64,000 nucleotides of DNA from Cryoendolithus antarcticus (taxonomy: Eukaryota > Ascomycota > Dothideomycetes > Cladosporiales > Cladosporiaceae): contig NAJO01000010.1 in NCBI GenBank assembly GCA_002077065.1, forward strand, positions 496,001-560,000, written 5' to 3'. The translations under genes were made by a program, and so were the position numbers. Below are positions 53,026 through 62,849 of the stretch, one piece after another; within the stretch, counting starts at the first letter, position 1; every line of letters begins with the position of its first letter. The notes under the pieces are model-generated. The model did no database searches and had not been told where the DNA came from. It was given only the letters and a program-made list of their open reading frames with translations.

Positions 53026-54177
53026 TTAAGTCCGGAGCTCCTGCACAGCGTGCTCGCTTGAATTAATGATACTCGGATCATACTTGGCCGTAGCATCGTC
53101 GCGTGAAGTCGCTGAAGCGTCTGGCAAATCGCCTTCTCCCACCTCAGACGTTGCTTCGTCGCCCTCCTTTCCAGCGTCTCTCCGCGCCCTGTTGATGATC
53201 CCACCCCATAACTTCTCGAGATCAACCTCCCCTCTCTTCTCTTCGGTCATCAACTGCACTACCATGTTGCATCCAGTCGTCTCGGCCCCGAATCCCACAT
53301 AACCCTCCGCCCTCTGCACTTTCCCAATGCCCTCAGGTAACTCACCGTCCTCTACCCTTCCGACATTGACACAAACCCATCCTGTTCTCAGCCCGTCGTC
53401 CAGCTCGCCTTCGCCAGTCGACTTCGCTCCAACAGCACTCATCAAACGCGTGCGCTTCGCTTTCCGCTTCATCTTGAGCTTCAGCTCGTTGCGGCCCAGT
53501 AGACCATCAGCGTAGGGCGTCATCTTGTAGTCTGTCCGCAGCCAGCGACAGAGCCGATCGGCGCTGACATGGAGGTGCTTCTCGGAGCGGGCCGTACCAA
53601 TAAGCATGATCAGGTTCGATCCTAACGCTGGTGGCGGATCGAGTTGACGAAGATCAAGGAGAGAGAGGGAGTCCATTCCGAGCTCTACGGATACGTGGCG
53701 TAGGAGGGGTTGAAGGAGAGCGGGAGGGTATTCGGGAAGGTCTGGCATGCGCTGTCGAGCAGCCATGGGACTTTCCATTTTAGGGGCGTTGGACTGCTGC
53801 TGGAGATACCATGGTATATGTGTGACTTCAGCGACTTCCGTGGACTCTGCGAATGGATTCACTGAGTCGCCATCGCCCTGGTCGCTTGCAGATCTAGATG
53901 CATTGGACAGGTCAAGTATACCCTCATTCTCGAGCGTGTTCGTTCGATCCTGGGTACTCTTTGATTCGTCCAGCAACCTCACGGACTGTTGCGACTCTTC
54001 CTGAGCCAGTCTACTTGAGCGTGCGAGTGTCATTCGCGGCGAGGTCCCGAATGCTCGTCGAGTCGGCATTGGAGGCAAGCCATACAGCTCGCTCACGCTG
54101 CTCATGAACGACCGCAGCGCCCATCGTTGGCAGTTGCCACAGCTCAGGGCTCTCCTTGATACACTTGCTACTGCCAT
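53026..54177 (-). CDS. ATP25-like mitochondrial protein, RsfS/Iojap domain only
   Basis: A single-exon 383-residue protein starts at ATG 54177 (MAVASVSRRALSCGN), whose Arg/Ser-rich start looks like a mitochondrial presequence. Residues of about 165-250 form an RsfS/Iojap-like domain (MDSLSLLDLRQLDPPPALGS, LIMLIGTARSEKHLHVSADR, CRWLRTDYKM), with GWVCVNVGRVEDGEL after it. In yeast Atp25 this half associates with mitoribosomes, while a C-terminal half stabilises the ATP9 mRNA. The C-terminal half is absent here: the frame ends at TAA 53026 and the next 500 bp has nothing similar. It may be a one-domain form of the lineage. It is divergent from the mitoribosomal gene at 54354. Confidence 0.85.
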   Translation of the reverse strand: MAVASVSRRALSCGNCQRWALRSFMSSVSELYGLPPMPTRRAFGTSPRMTLARSSRLAQEESQQSVRLLDESKSTQDRTNTLENEGILDLSNASRSASDQGDGDSVNPFAESTEVAEVTHIPWYLQQQSNAPKMESPMAARQRMPDLPEYPPALLQPLLRHVSVELGMDSLSLLDLRQLDPPPALGSNLIMLIGTARSEKHLHVSADRLCRWLRTDYKMTPYADGLLGRNELKLKMKRKAKRTRLMSAVGAKSTGEGELDDGLRTGWVCVNVGRVEDGELPEGIGKVQRAEGYVGFGAETTGCNMVVQLMTEEKRGEVDLEKLWGGIINRARRDAGKEGDEATSEVGEGDLPDASATSRDDATAKYDPSIINSSEHAVQELRT

Positions 54178-54353
54178 ATTCGGTATTGGCAGGTGAGTGA
54201 ACAAGATAGGCTAATGTCGTTGACGAGACGAAGTGCTCATATGTCCTGCCTCGGCTGTTCCTGCCCAAAGCGGACGGCATCACCGAACCTCACATATCCT
54301 CCCTCATGCATTGGCAGACATCGTAGCACACCATCTTCTACACTACCGCGACC
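54178..54353. promoter_or_regulatory. Compact bidirectional promoter for two mitochondrial translation genes
   Basis: Only 176 bp separate the two start codons of the RsfS-like gene and uS5m, so the same DNA must serve both. Shared control is inferred from this spacing and from the related functions; no specific site was identified. Confidence 0.6.
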
Positions 54354-55479
54354 ATGAGTGTCTCCCCGGCATATACCTGTCTATCATGCAGGCTCAAGAC
54401 CCTCGTGGTTTCCGCCCCGCGAACCTCGCGCCGCCAACTGCACGCCTCCGCTTCCTACGCTGCCCGCAAACCCTCCTTCCCCAATGTCTCCGCCTCGAAG
54501 ATGGGCCTCCTCCCCCAGGACACCGGGCCCAGCATCAACGACTCCCGGATCAAGCCGTACTCCGAGAACGAGAAAGCCCTGCTGGCAAAGAAGTACACAC
54601 CCGACCAGCTGGAAGCAATTTACGCCGGCGAAACAGCAATATCAGACGAAGATCTGCGAACTCAGGGAAGAGCAAGAACGGATCCCATGCGAATAAGCTA
54701 CTTTGACGACTTCAGCAAGATCCGCCCGATTATAGATCACCCCGCCGAGATCCCCACAGGAGGTGCAAAGGAGGAAGATGTCGGCAAGTTTCTCAAGTCC
54801 ACAGAACCCGTCAAAGCACCTGCACCCACCCGCGAGGCGCCAAGTAGACAACAAGTCGCAGAGTCGACGGATCCGAGGATACTAAGATTGAGCCAACAGA
54901 CTGGCATGACCCCGCAACAAATTTCCAAACTCCGCGTCAAGAACCTCGTGAACCACCGCGTCGTGAACCAGACCCGCATGGGCAAGATCCAGTCTCTGTA
55001 CTTCCTTACTATCGCAGGGAACGAGGATGGGATGCTGGGCATTGGCGAGGGGAAAGCGGCAGAAGACGAGGATGGCAGGAGGCAGGCTATGATGAACGCG
55101 ATTAGGAATATGAAGCCCGTGCCGAGGTATGAGGAGCGGACAATCTATGGTGAGGTAGAGGCAAAGGTTGGAGCGAGTGTGGTGCAGTTGAGTGCTAGGG
55201 CACCTGGTATGTTGCTACGTGACAGTGGTGGAGATGTGATGGAGCTGACTTTTCGCAGGATTTGGGAACCGCTGTCAGCACCTGATCTATGAGCTCGCGA
55301 GAGCGGCCGGAATCCAAGACCTCGCTGCGAGGACGCCACGGTCGAGAAACAAGATGAATGTCGTGAAAGCTGCGTTCGAGGCACTTATGGCACAGCGGCT
55401 GCCCGAGGATGTTGCACGGGCAAGAGGGAGGAAGATGGTGGACGTGAGGAAGGTGTACTATGGAGGTCAGGTGTACTGA
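54354..55479 (+). CDS. MRPS5: Mitochondrial small-subunit ribosomal protein uS5m
   Basis: This is a component of the mitochondrial 37S subunit. Exons 54354-55206 and 55259-55479 give 357 residues; the 52-nt intron begins GTATGT, has CTGAC and ends CGCAG, splitting a Gly codon. The N-terminus (MSVSPAYTCLSCRLKTLVVS, then SRRQLHASAS) fits a mitochondrial presequence. The S5 RNA-binding fold starts near GKIQSLYFLTIAGNEDGMLG with GIGEGKAAEDEDGRRQAMMN. The C-terminal S5 half includes GFGNRCQHLIYELARAAGI and RSRNKMNVVKAAFEALM, ending YYGGQVY. Without the splice the frame would stop at 55292 and lose the second half of the domain, which supports the intron. Confidence 0.93.
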
Positions 55480-56614
55480 ATGCTTCTCGGATCTGCTCGC
55501 CTGCTACTCCAGAGTCAGGGTGCTGTGTTCGTGTCGCCAGTCTGAGGTGTCAAGCTTGGCAGGATCAAGTCGTCCTAGAATCGCTCCTTCCTTAACACGA
55601 ATCCGACCAGGATCTACTCGCCTCGCCTACCGGCACTACTTCGCGTCGCCAGACCTCGCTGCCGCGACGCCATTGGCTTCGCTTGACAAGGCGCTAGTGT
55701 TCGTCGTCCGACTTCGGACCTCACCTCATCCTCTATTTCTCGACGTGCAACACAGCGCATGGCGGACACGGAGCGCGGACTGCGCGTCTGGCATCGCAAC
55801 GGAAGTGCTCCTCGCATGGACATGAAAGCGTTACGGTGTGCCCTAGAATGCTACCTGAGTAGCCTGTTCTGAGTTTGGTCAGGTGGCCGGTAGGCGCAGG
55901 TCCATTCCACAGATCGGCACAGCGACAATCCAGTACAGCGTTCAGTATACTCTGACCGCTCATCGCAGCATATGAGGACACTACGACTGAGTAACAGAGG
56001 CACGTCGCAAGCTTGCACTGAGCGAGGGCCCATCGTGGACAAATAGGGACGACTTCTGTCGATTTCACAGCGCACTTGCAGCGATGCGGGTATCACGTAG
56101 AGAAGAAGTGTGCCCCTCTAAACCATTGGTGTATACGCGGATCGTTCAATGGGGATCGGAGCGATGGTATGTACAGCGACTACAGACATACCACTACGGC
56201 GCATGTCTGGCATTGTACACTGTGCGTGGATACATAGCTACACATAGATAGAATGGGACAGCCGTTCCAACCTCGGGACGCAACTGCACCGTGTATCATC
56301 ACCCGTGCAGGCGTCGACATCGGGAGTGAGGGTCACCGTCATGTCGTATGTCCGCTAGGAAGGGAGCCGGAGCATCAGCAGAGTACCAAATAGGAGTGGG
56401 ATGTGTGCGTGAGACCAACCATTTCATTCATTATCATCAGTCTTGAAGCCCTGCTCTCATTGGCAGCTTCGGCCGTCCCCTTCAAGCTGCCCGCTCATCT
56501 GCAGCCTCGAGCTTGCTATCGTAGCACTGTAGCATTCATGCCGTCAAGCCCGACCACCCTCGTGCCGGCAGCAACATACTGCAAGACCTACAGTCGCCTC
56601 CCCACGCCCGCCCC
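55480..56614. other. No gene recognised (convergent 3' ends)
   Basis: This 1.1-kb region lies between the uS5m and DIB1 stops. Frames on both strands are short and unsupported. No repeat was noticed. Confidence 0.45.
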
Positions 56615-57046
56615 TCAGTACCTATACCTGGTACTATAATCCTTCGGACTGACCACCAAACCCCTCCCCTTCTTCGCCCCCTTATAAATCGTCTCGATGA
56701 TATCAATCAGCTCCTGTTTATCCTCCAACACCCAATTCAACTTGTTATTATTCCCCGTCCCGAAATCACACATCATGTGCTTGTTCCGGAAGAAGAACAT
56801 TATCGTGACCGTGTCGTAGAGCTCGTACATTTGCTTGAAATCGGGCACTTGGTCGAGATCGCAGACGTAGATTACGGCGAAGTTTTTCACGCGGTCGGCG
56901 ATCTTGTAGAGCACTTCGTCTTGCGCCATGCAGTCGGGGTCCCAGTCGCGGCCGAAACGGATTAGCACTAGGCGGTCTTCTTCGGACATTATGGCTTGGT
57001 CGACGTGCCAGCCTGTGACCAGATGGGGGATGACGACGGAGCCCAT
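56615..57046 (-). CDS. DIB1: U5 snRNP thioredoxin-like protein DIB1/Dim1
   Basis: This 143-residue, intronless protein matches the U4/U6.U5 tri-snRNP protein known as Dib1, Dim1 or TXNL4A, which must leave before spliceosome activation. Near-invariant stretches are visible: GWHVDQAIMSEEDRLVLIRF, DWDPDCMAQDEVLY, KNFAVIYVCDLDQVPDF, MFFFRNKHMM, DFGTGNNNKLNW and the C-terminus KGRGLVVSPKDYSTRYRY. The length equals the family standard (142-143). It has the thioredoxin fold without the CxxC redox pair, as usual. ATG 57046 is used; a further in-frame start upstream would add residues not seen in the family. Confidence 0.97.
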   Translation of the reverse strand: MGSVVIPHLVTGWHVDQAIMSEEDRLVLIRFGRDWDPDCMAQDEVLYKIADRVKNFAVIYVCDLDQVPDFKQMYELYDTVTIMFFFRNKHMMCDFGTGNNNKLNWVLEDKQELIDIIETIYKGAKKGRGLVVSPKDYSTRYRY

Positions 57047-57426
57047 GGTTGTGTTGTGTCTGGGGGTTTGCAGCAAGGGTTTGTGGTGTTGTCGCTGGTC
57101 GCAGTGAGGCTACCGTAGTCCACTATGGCGACTGTGACTTGGTTATGGTGTTGGCTTTCGCGGCTACCCGTGCTAGGTGAGATTGAGTCGTGTGAGTTTG
57201 TCTTGGCTGGAGAATTAACAAGTCATGGAATGAACATCGCATATGAGCAAGAGGAGGACTAGCGCCGGCAGTGACCGACGCTAGCAATTGACGTTCACTT
57301 CGACATGTGAGAATCTTTGCTATCATGTGCTATATTGCTATTGAGTTATCTTGGTTTCCATACCCTCACTACAGAAGAGAGCGCGTTCCTCATACCTTCC
57401 TTCATTGCTCCGATCCCCTCGCCACC
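57047..57426. promoter_or_regulatory. Divergent promoter between DIB1 and LEA1
   Basis: These 380 bp separate the divergent starts of two spliceosome genes. No coding frame is convincing. Co-regulation is an inference from arrangement. Confidence 0.5.
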
Positions 57427-58310
57427 ATGCGCCTTACCGCCGAACTCATCCACTCCTCTCTGACCTACCTAAACCCCCTCAAAGAACGCGAACTAGATCT
57501 CCGCGGTACGTACCCCACCACTCCCCTCCCCACCCCGAAAAGAACAGATACTACACACCAAAGAGCTCACTCATACCCCTTCTCCCCCTAACAGGCCACA
57601 AAATCCCCACCATCGAGAATCTCGGCGCCGCCAAAGACGTGGAGTGCATCGACCTAACCGACAACGAGATCCAGGTCCTCGCGAACTTCCCCTTGTCGCC
57701 TAGACTGCAGACACTATTGGTAGCGAGGAATAGAGTGCGGAGTATTGAGGGGAACGTGGTCAAGAGTTTGCCGAGTTTGGGGACGCTGTCGTTGACGGGG
57801 AATGATGTGAGGGAGTTGGGGGATTTGGAGGTGTTGAAAGGCTGGACGCAATTGGTGCATATCAGTCTGGTGGATAATCCGGTGTGTGGGAAGGAGGTGA
57901 GTAATCTGGCATGTTCGAGGAATGGGGCCAATGGCTGATGAGGGTCATGACAGCACTACAGATACTGGGTGATATATCTTGCCCCGTCAGTCAGATTCTT
58001 GGACTTCCAGCGGGTCAAGCAGGCAGAGCGGACGAAGGCACAAGAGATCTTTGGGACACTGGCGGAGCCTTCGACGGCTGCTAGGGCCATACTCGCAACG
58101 AAGGGCAGGTCAGCTGGCTTTGCTGCACCAACAACGAACGGAGCACCGTCGGCGAAGAGGGTGAAGCTGAGCGACAAGGAGAAGCTGAGGATGGAGGCAC
58201 TGGTCAAGAACGCCAAGTCTCTGGCCGAGATCGCGAAGCTGGAGAAGGACATCAGCGAGGGCAGAATACCTGCTTCGGTGCTCGACTCGGAAGCCATGGA
58301 TGAGACTTGA
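57427..58310 (+). CDS. LEA1: U2 snRNP protein A' (LEA1)
   Basis: This leucine-rich-repeat protein binds U2 B'' and the U2 snRNA stem-loop IV. Exons 57427-57505, 57595-57896 and 57954-58310 give 245 residues, in the usual range. The start MRLTAELIHSSLTYLNPLKE leads to DLRGHKIPTIENLGAAKDV across intron 1. LRR segments follow (ECIDLTDNEIQVLANFPLSP, LQTLLVARNRVRSIEG, LGTLSLTGNDVREL, LVHISLVDNPVC) and the cap motif HYRYWVIYLAPSVRFLDFQ starts directly after intron 2. The C-terminal tail is charged and helical. Introns begin GTACGT and GTGAGT and end ACAG. Confidence 0.95.
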
Positions 58311-58783
58311 CGGATCGGACCCAGCGACATCAGTGACATCAAGAAAACATTTTGAGGCCCACGCGCGACACGCGCGTAACGCGACGCTCAGATCCGATTC
58401 GCACCAGGAGTGCAATGCGGCCGATGCGCAGCAGCTATTCCGGCTAGCTGGGAGACGCTGCACAGAACGAGTAGGCTGTGCCGAGACACAGCCACAACCT
58501 CGTATGCGGTACTGAATCGCAATGTGGTGATAAGAAGGCAGTCTGCACTAGACACCGCACGGGGCACAGAAGACTGATCTCTACGCAGCAACACAACAGA
58601 TCGCTGCCGAACTAAATGCACCTTGCTCGCAGGAAAAACTCGCGGTCTATATCTCTTTTCTCACTACGGTACAGTCCGATCCCTGATTCGTACAGAAGAA
58701 GCCGCTCAGACGCCACGCCATCCCCATGCTCGTACTGGTACGTCCTACACATCGCTTCTCACTACCACTCAAGTTCAGTTCCC
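58311..58783. other. No gene recognised (convergent 3' ends)
   Basis: This 473-bp region lies between the LEA1 stop and the stop of the following minus-strand gene. Nothing was recognised. Confidence 0.5.
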
Positions 58784-59528
58784 TTAGATCCGCCCTCCCT
58801 CAAGCACACTCTTCCCCACCTCTCCCTCACTCCCCCAGCTCTCCCCACTTTTCCTGCTCTTCCCTCCCTGCGCTTCCATAAGTCCTGTCATCTCAACCCC
58901 ACTCCCCAATCCCTGATACCCAGCCGGCTTCCCGTTCCCAATGACCTCACTAATTTTCCTCCCATGCGCTCTCACCCTCTCCCCGATCCCGCCATACTTG
59001 CCCCTCCTCTCTGCCTGACTCTCCCGACTCCCCGCTAACCCACTGAAAGTACTGGCATGCTGCAGTCCTGGTGACGGCGCCAGTCGCGGCGTTGTGAATT
59101 GCTCAACGGTGGGCTTCAGGGATGGTGCGGGACGTTCGGCGAAGGTTGTGCTGGGTGAGGATTGCAGGGGTTGGAGGTGCATGTACATTCGCGCTGCGTC
59201 CGCTTTTGCTTTTGCGCGGATGAAGGATTGTTGTTCGGGGGTGAGGCCGGGGATGGAGATGTCTTCGCGGCGAAAATTTGTGGGCGCGGACTATCGCGTC
59301 ATGTCAGTCTGTGGCCAGACAGCGAAGAAACTCCTTTGCGAGACTGGAGACCATATGGCAGGATCGGGCAGTGTTGATCGTGCATTCTGGGGGACTTACG
59401 ATTTGCAATGCTGGCTTGGCATCCCAGTCGGAGTCTGAGTCTGCTGAGGACCCGCCGCAGCAGTTTAGGGAACGGAAGAAGGCTGACATTTTGGAGCCGA
59501 AGGTCTGGTTGTATGAGGATGCCATCAT
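58784..59528 (-). CDS. Unknown small protein with Cys-pair N-terminus
   Basis: Exons 59400-59528 and 58784-59290 give 211 residues. The 109-nt intron begins GTAAGT, has CTGAC and ends ATAG, preserving frame between KPALQI and SAPTNFRRED. The N-terminal segment MSAFFRSLNCCGGSSADSDS has an adjacent Cys pair preceded by hydrophobic and basic residues, a pattern often S-acylated for membrane attachment; this is a suggestion. ISIPGLTPEQQSFIRAKAKA is likely helical. The C-terminal half is Ser/Gly/Pro-rich. Two neighbouring Met codons at the start (59528, 59525) cannot be told apart, and a later Met (MSAFF) is another possible start. Family not recognised. Confidence 0.72.
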
Positions 59529-60490
59529 CTTGTCCCGAGAGCGTGGCGAGAGGTAGTTGATCCTCCTGGTCGCCGCTGAGGATATTGGCGTGTCTTGAAT
59601 ACCCGGGACCGAGTGTCGAGATGTCTGAAACCGGTACGGATATCACACCTGGGTCTTATGTTCTTTGGGTTCGGAGAATCTGAGCTTCGGCTTCGAAAGC
59701 TCTCAGAAGGCGGTCTTCGGCTTTCAGGGCGTGCAAAGGAGTGACAGCACGCTCGAGCAAGCAAGTAATGGACACGCGGCAGCAAATATGGAGAGCAGGA
59801 AAGGAGCGTGCTGAACGGTGTTCTCGATCAGTTGAAAAGACAGCACCGCCTTTCGCTGGCTCTCGTTCAAGTCTTGCAATGAAGAAAGCAGACCTTGCCT
59901 AGTCGGAGATTGACAGCTGCGTAGCTCGTGGCAGCTTGCTCACCTTGCGTTTTGCTACATGTGAGAGGGTGTTGGTGCATTCCTGTGAGGGTGGAGTGAA
60001 GCCGAGGGGTTGGAATGCGTTGGCCCGGTCTACATCATGAGCTTGGTCTTGAACGCATCGTGAATCACGATGGTAGGGTACTCGCTCGACCTCGTCTTCT
60101 CGCCGCGCTTACATCTTCGACATGAGCCCAGCAATCCAATGTATCACTGCTCGTGCCAGTCCACGAGAGTGTTTTCTCGTGAGGCCACGGTGCTTGCCAT
60201 GTATCTCAAATCTCCTCCGCATCATAGGCGGGAGGCTGCAGCTCCGCCCGCTGCTGTACCACATACGTTGCATGTCACTGCACTGTTTCATCGCGGTACT
60301 GCGCGAGATGTGATCTTCTTTCAGACAAAAGCATATGGACCGTGAAACATGGCCACTGCTGACCTCCCGTGGCGTATGTGCGAGCTCATATACGGCGATG
60401 CTGGTCCTCACTTTGCAGGGTTCCGCTTTGCTGTGCAGTACAACCACATTGTCATCGACACGACGATTTAGTGGTAGCTTATCGTGTTAT
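59529..60490. promoter_or_regulatory. No gene recognised
   Basis: This 960-bp region lies between two minus-strand genes and should contain the promoter of the gene at 59528. Frames on both strands are short. No repeat was found. Confidence 0.45.
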
Positions 60491-62334
60491 TCAACGCAAT
60501 ACAACTTCTTCGACTTCACCTCTCGAGCACGCAACATGTATACCCTCGTTCAACGCATGGACGTAGCATGTGCCGACCAAACGATACACACGCTTGCCGT
60601 GCTCGACATCACCAGTGGGTCGCAGCACGAAGGGCGCTCGAGCGCACAGCGCCACAGCGATCACATCGTCTGCCCGCACCATTCGGGGTACGAGGGCAGG
60701 CTCACCGCCTCCAAGAAGACAAATGGCATGCTCTGACATTCGTCCCATAATGCAAGCTAGCAGCCGATCTTTATCCACCTGGGACGCCTGCTGAGTCGGG
60801 GCACTTGCCAAAATGCCACTTCTGGCCACGGCTTCCAAAGACGCGAAGGCGTCGCCGTAATCTGCAGGCATCGGGCTGTCGCCATCGCTCTTGTCGTCAT
60901 GCAGTGTCGTATTATATGTAAGTGTGAGCCAGAAGGCTCTGACGAGTGCAGTCGACCATGGAGTAGGGTGACGCTCACAGACAAGTTGTATTGCGGTGCT
61001 GAGATGCCAAGACGTCAGAGGATCAGGTGCAATATCGTGACTCTCTAGATGGGATTCCAGCGCGGTGCTGAAGTCTTGTACCGCAGCAATCCGATCGACA
61101 ACGATGAGCTGGAGTGTGAGATCGTTACCCTCGGACTCCAGAGCTTTGATGGTACACGGCGCTGGTCCTTTTCCGGCCCTGAGATGAGTTCCTGGGGATC
61201 CATTGAGCGCTCCAGATAAGTCAGGTACCCACGAAGGTAGGTCTGGGATCTTGCGGGGCCAGCCAATACCGGCAAAGTACATGATGTCGAAACTATCCCC
61301 GCGAAGCGTAAATCTTCGCGTAGCTTCAGTATATACGTCTCTCGCAGTGTTGTCCTCGGAGTAGTCAGGCCGGATTCCCAGGTCGCCATCACGCCCGAAA
61401 AGCAATCCCAACAGACCGTAGATGCGATCTCTTGGGTCAGCAGCTTCAGCTCCATCACAGGACGAAATTGCCCCAGCTAAGGTGCACTGCCAGCCTCTAC
61501 TCATGCCTGCTCTATTAGATCGCAAGTAGCAGAGCGACATGATGGTCTTGCTGACAATCCAGAAGCGCGAGCCACCGCCGATTAATCGGCACAAACTGGC
61601 TCGTCGCTCCCACTCTCCGAACAGTGCTACTTCGTCCCAAGTCAACGAGAAGCGACCCCAGACAAAGATGACGTGCGAAGGCAGTACCGCCTCTTGGATG
61701 GTCCACAGCCTGCCAAACCATGGTCGTAGGAAGTGTTTCAGCAGTGCTTGCCACTCTGGACCTCGCCAGCTGGTCTGCGTCTTCTCGAGTATTGTGCCTG
61801 GTGATAGAGGGATCCACTTTCCAGCTTCGTCCCTCTGAGGCAGACTTTCGAATGCGCCATGCAACTTGTTCCAGAACGTCACTGCGAGACCAGTGTCGGG
61901 CAGCTCCGGACCCGCATACACAATGACCCTCGCGGCGAGCTCGTACACGCTGCCCATATGTCTCACCTGGACGTTCTTCTCCTTGATGTCAGCCTGATGG
62001 AGGCATAAATAGTCAAGCCAGATCCACGCCGTGGCGATCCAGCCGTTCTTGTACATATCCTCGAGCATTCGAGAGTGGTCAAGGGGAGATCCATGCGACA
62101 GTACTGATCGTCGGAGCCAGTCGCCTTATCCAGGTTACGTACCTGCAGAGTGCCTCTATCGTCCTCATCACCCCATCTATACGACAGAGCCGTGTAAGTG
62201 ATGCCAGCCGGCAGCTTGCGTCGATTGACAGCAATAAGGGAGCACAGTAGCGAGGCATCTGGTGATAAGCCATCAACTCGGAGAAGACGGATGTCAACGT
62301 CTGCCCCGAGTGGTGTATACTGGAAGTCGGCCAT
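60491..62334 (-). pseudogene. HET-domain protein with an apparent frameshift
   Basis: HET-domain proteins act in fungal nonself recognition and programmed cell death. ATG 62334 (MADFQYTPLG) opens the domain with TYTALSYRWGDEDD. The rest, in another frame, has WIWLDYLCLHQADIKEKNVQ, then MGSVYELAARVIVYAG, WFGRLWTIQEAVL and ADPRDRIYGLLGL. The change of frame falls near 62070, between DLPLTTLE and MLEDMYKNGW. A single missing base would restore spacing normal for HET domains. An alternative is an 83-nt intron at 62060-62142 (GTACGT...TCGAG), giving 586 residues, but it removes sequence that looks conserved. The C-terminal 300 residues have no known domain. Intact, it would be about 613 residues. 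Confidence 0.8.
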
Positions 62335-62849
62335 GGTTTTGTGGGGAGAGGATCCTAGACTTGTACACGGACTTATGTGCCATTCACGTACATGTGCCTG
62401 CACCAATATCCGGAGAGCGGAGACCGCACCTCACGCATTTGGGGAGTGACCTAGCAGGTCCTAGGATGTTAGTGTAGACCGAGGATGTGCAGCCATTTGA
62501 GCCTATGGGACCAGGCCTCGATATGCGATAGACACTTGCGTGAAATTTGACACTGGCTTCCTATCACATCGTACTTGTCTCATGGACTTGAAGGTGCCTA
62601 GCATACTTGCATGCATGGTGCATGATGATGTCAGTGGTTGATGCTCGTGAGGCTGAGTATCGATCATGTTGTTCTGGAAGGCAACTCGCATGCCTGAGGC
62701 CTGACTGTTGCCTTGCCGTCTATATGTTATCGTACACTGTACAAGAGTGTTTGACCGCACATCAGGGCTCAGAATGCGGTCTCAAGTCATGAGTAGTCGA
62801 TCCTCACCGGGATGTTCCATTGTATGTCGGCTCGTATGGTCTTGGCCGC
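62335..62849. promoter_or_regulatory. HET gene upstream region / ALDH 3' region
   Basis: This 515-bp gap holds the promoter of the HET-domain gene and the 3' UTR of the aldehyde dehydrogenase gene. No other feature was seen. Confidence 0.45.
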
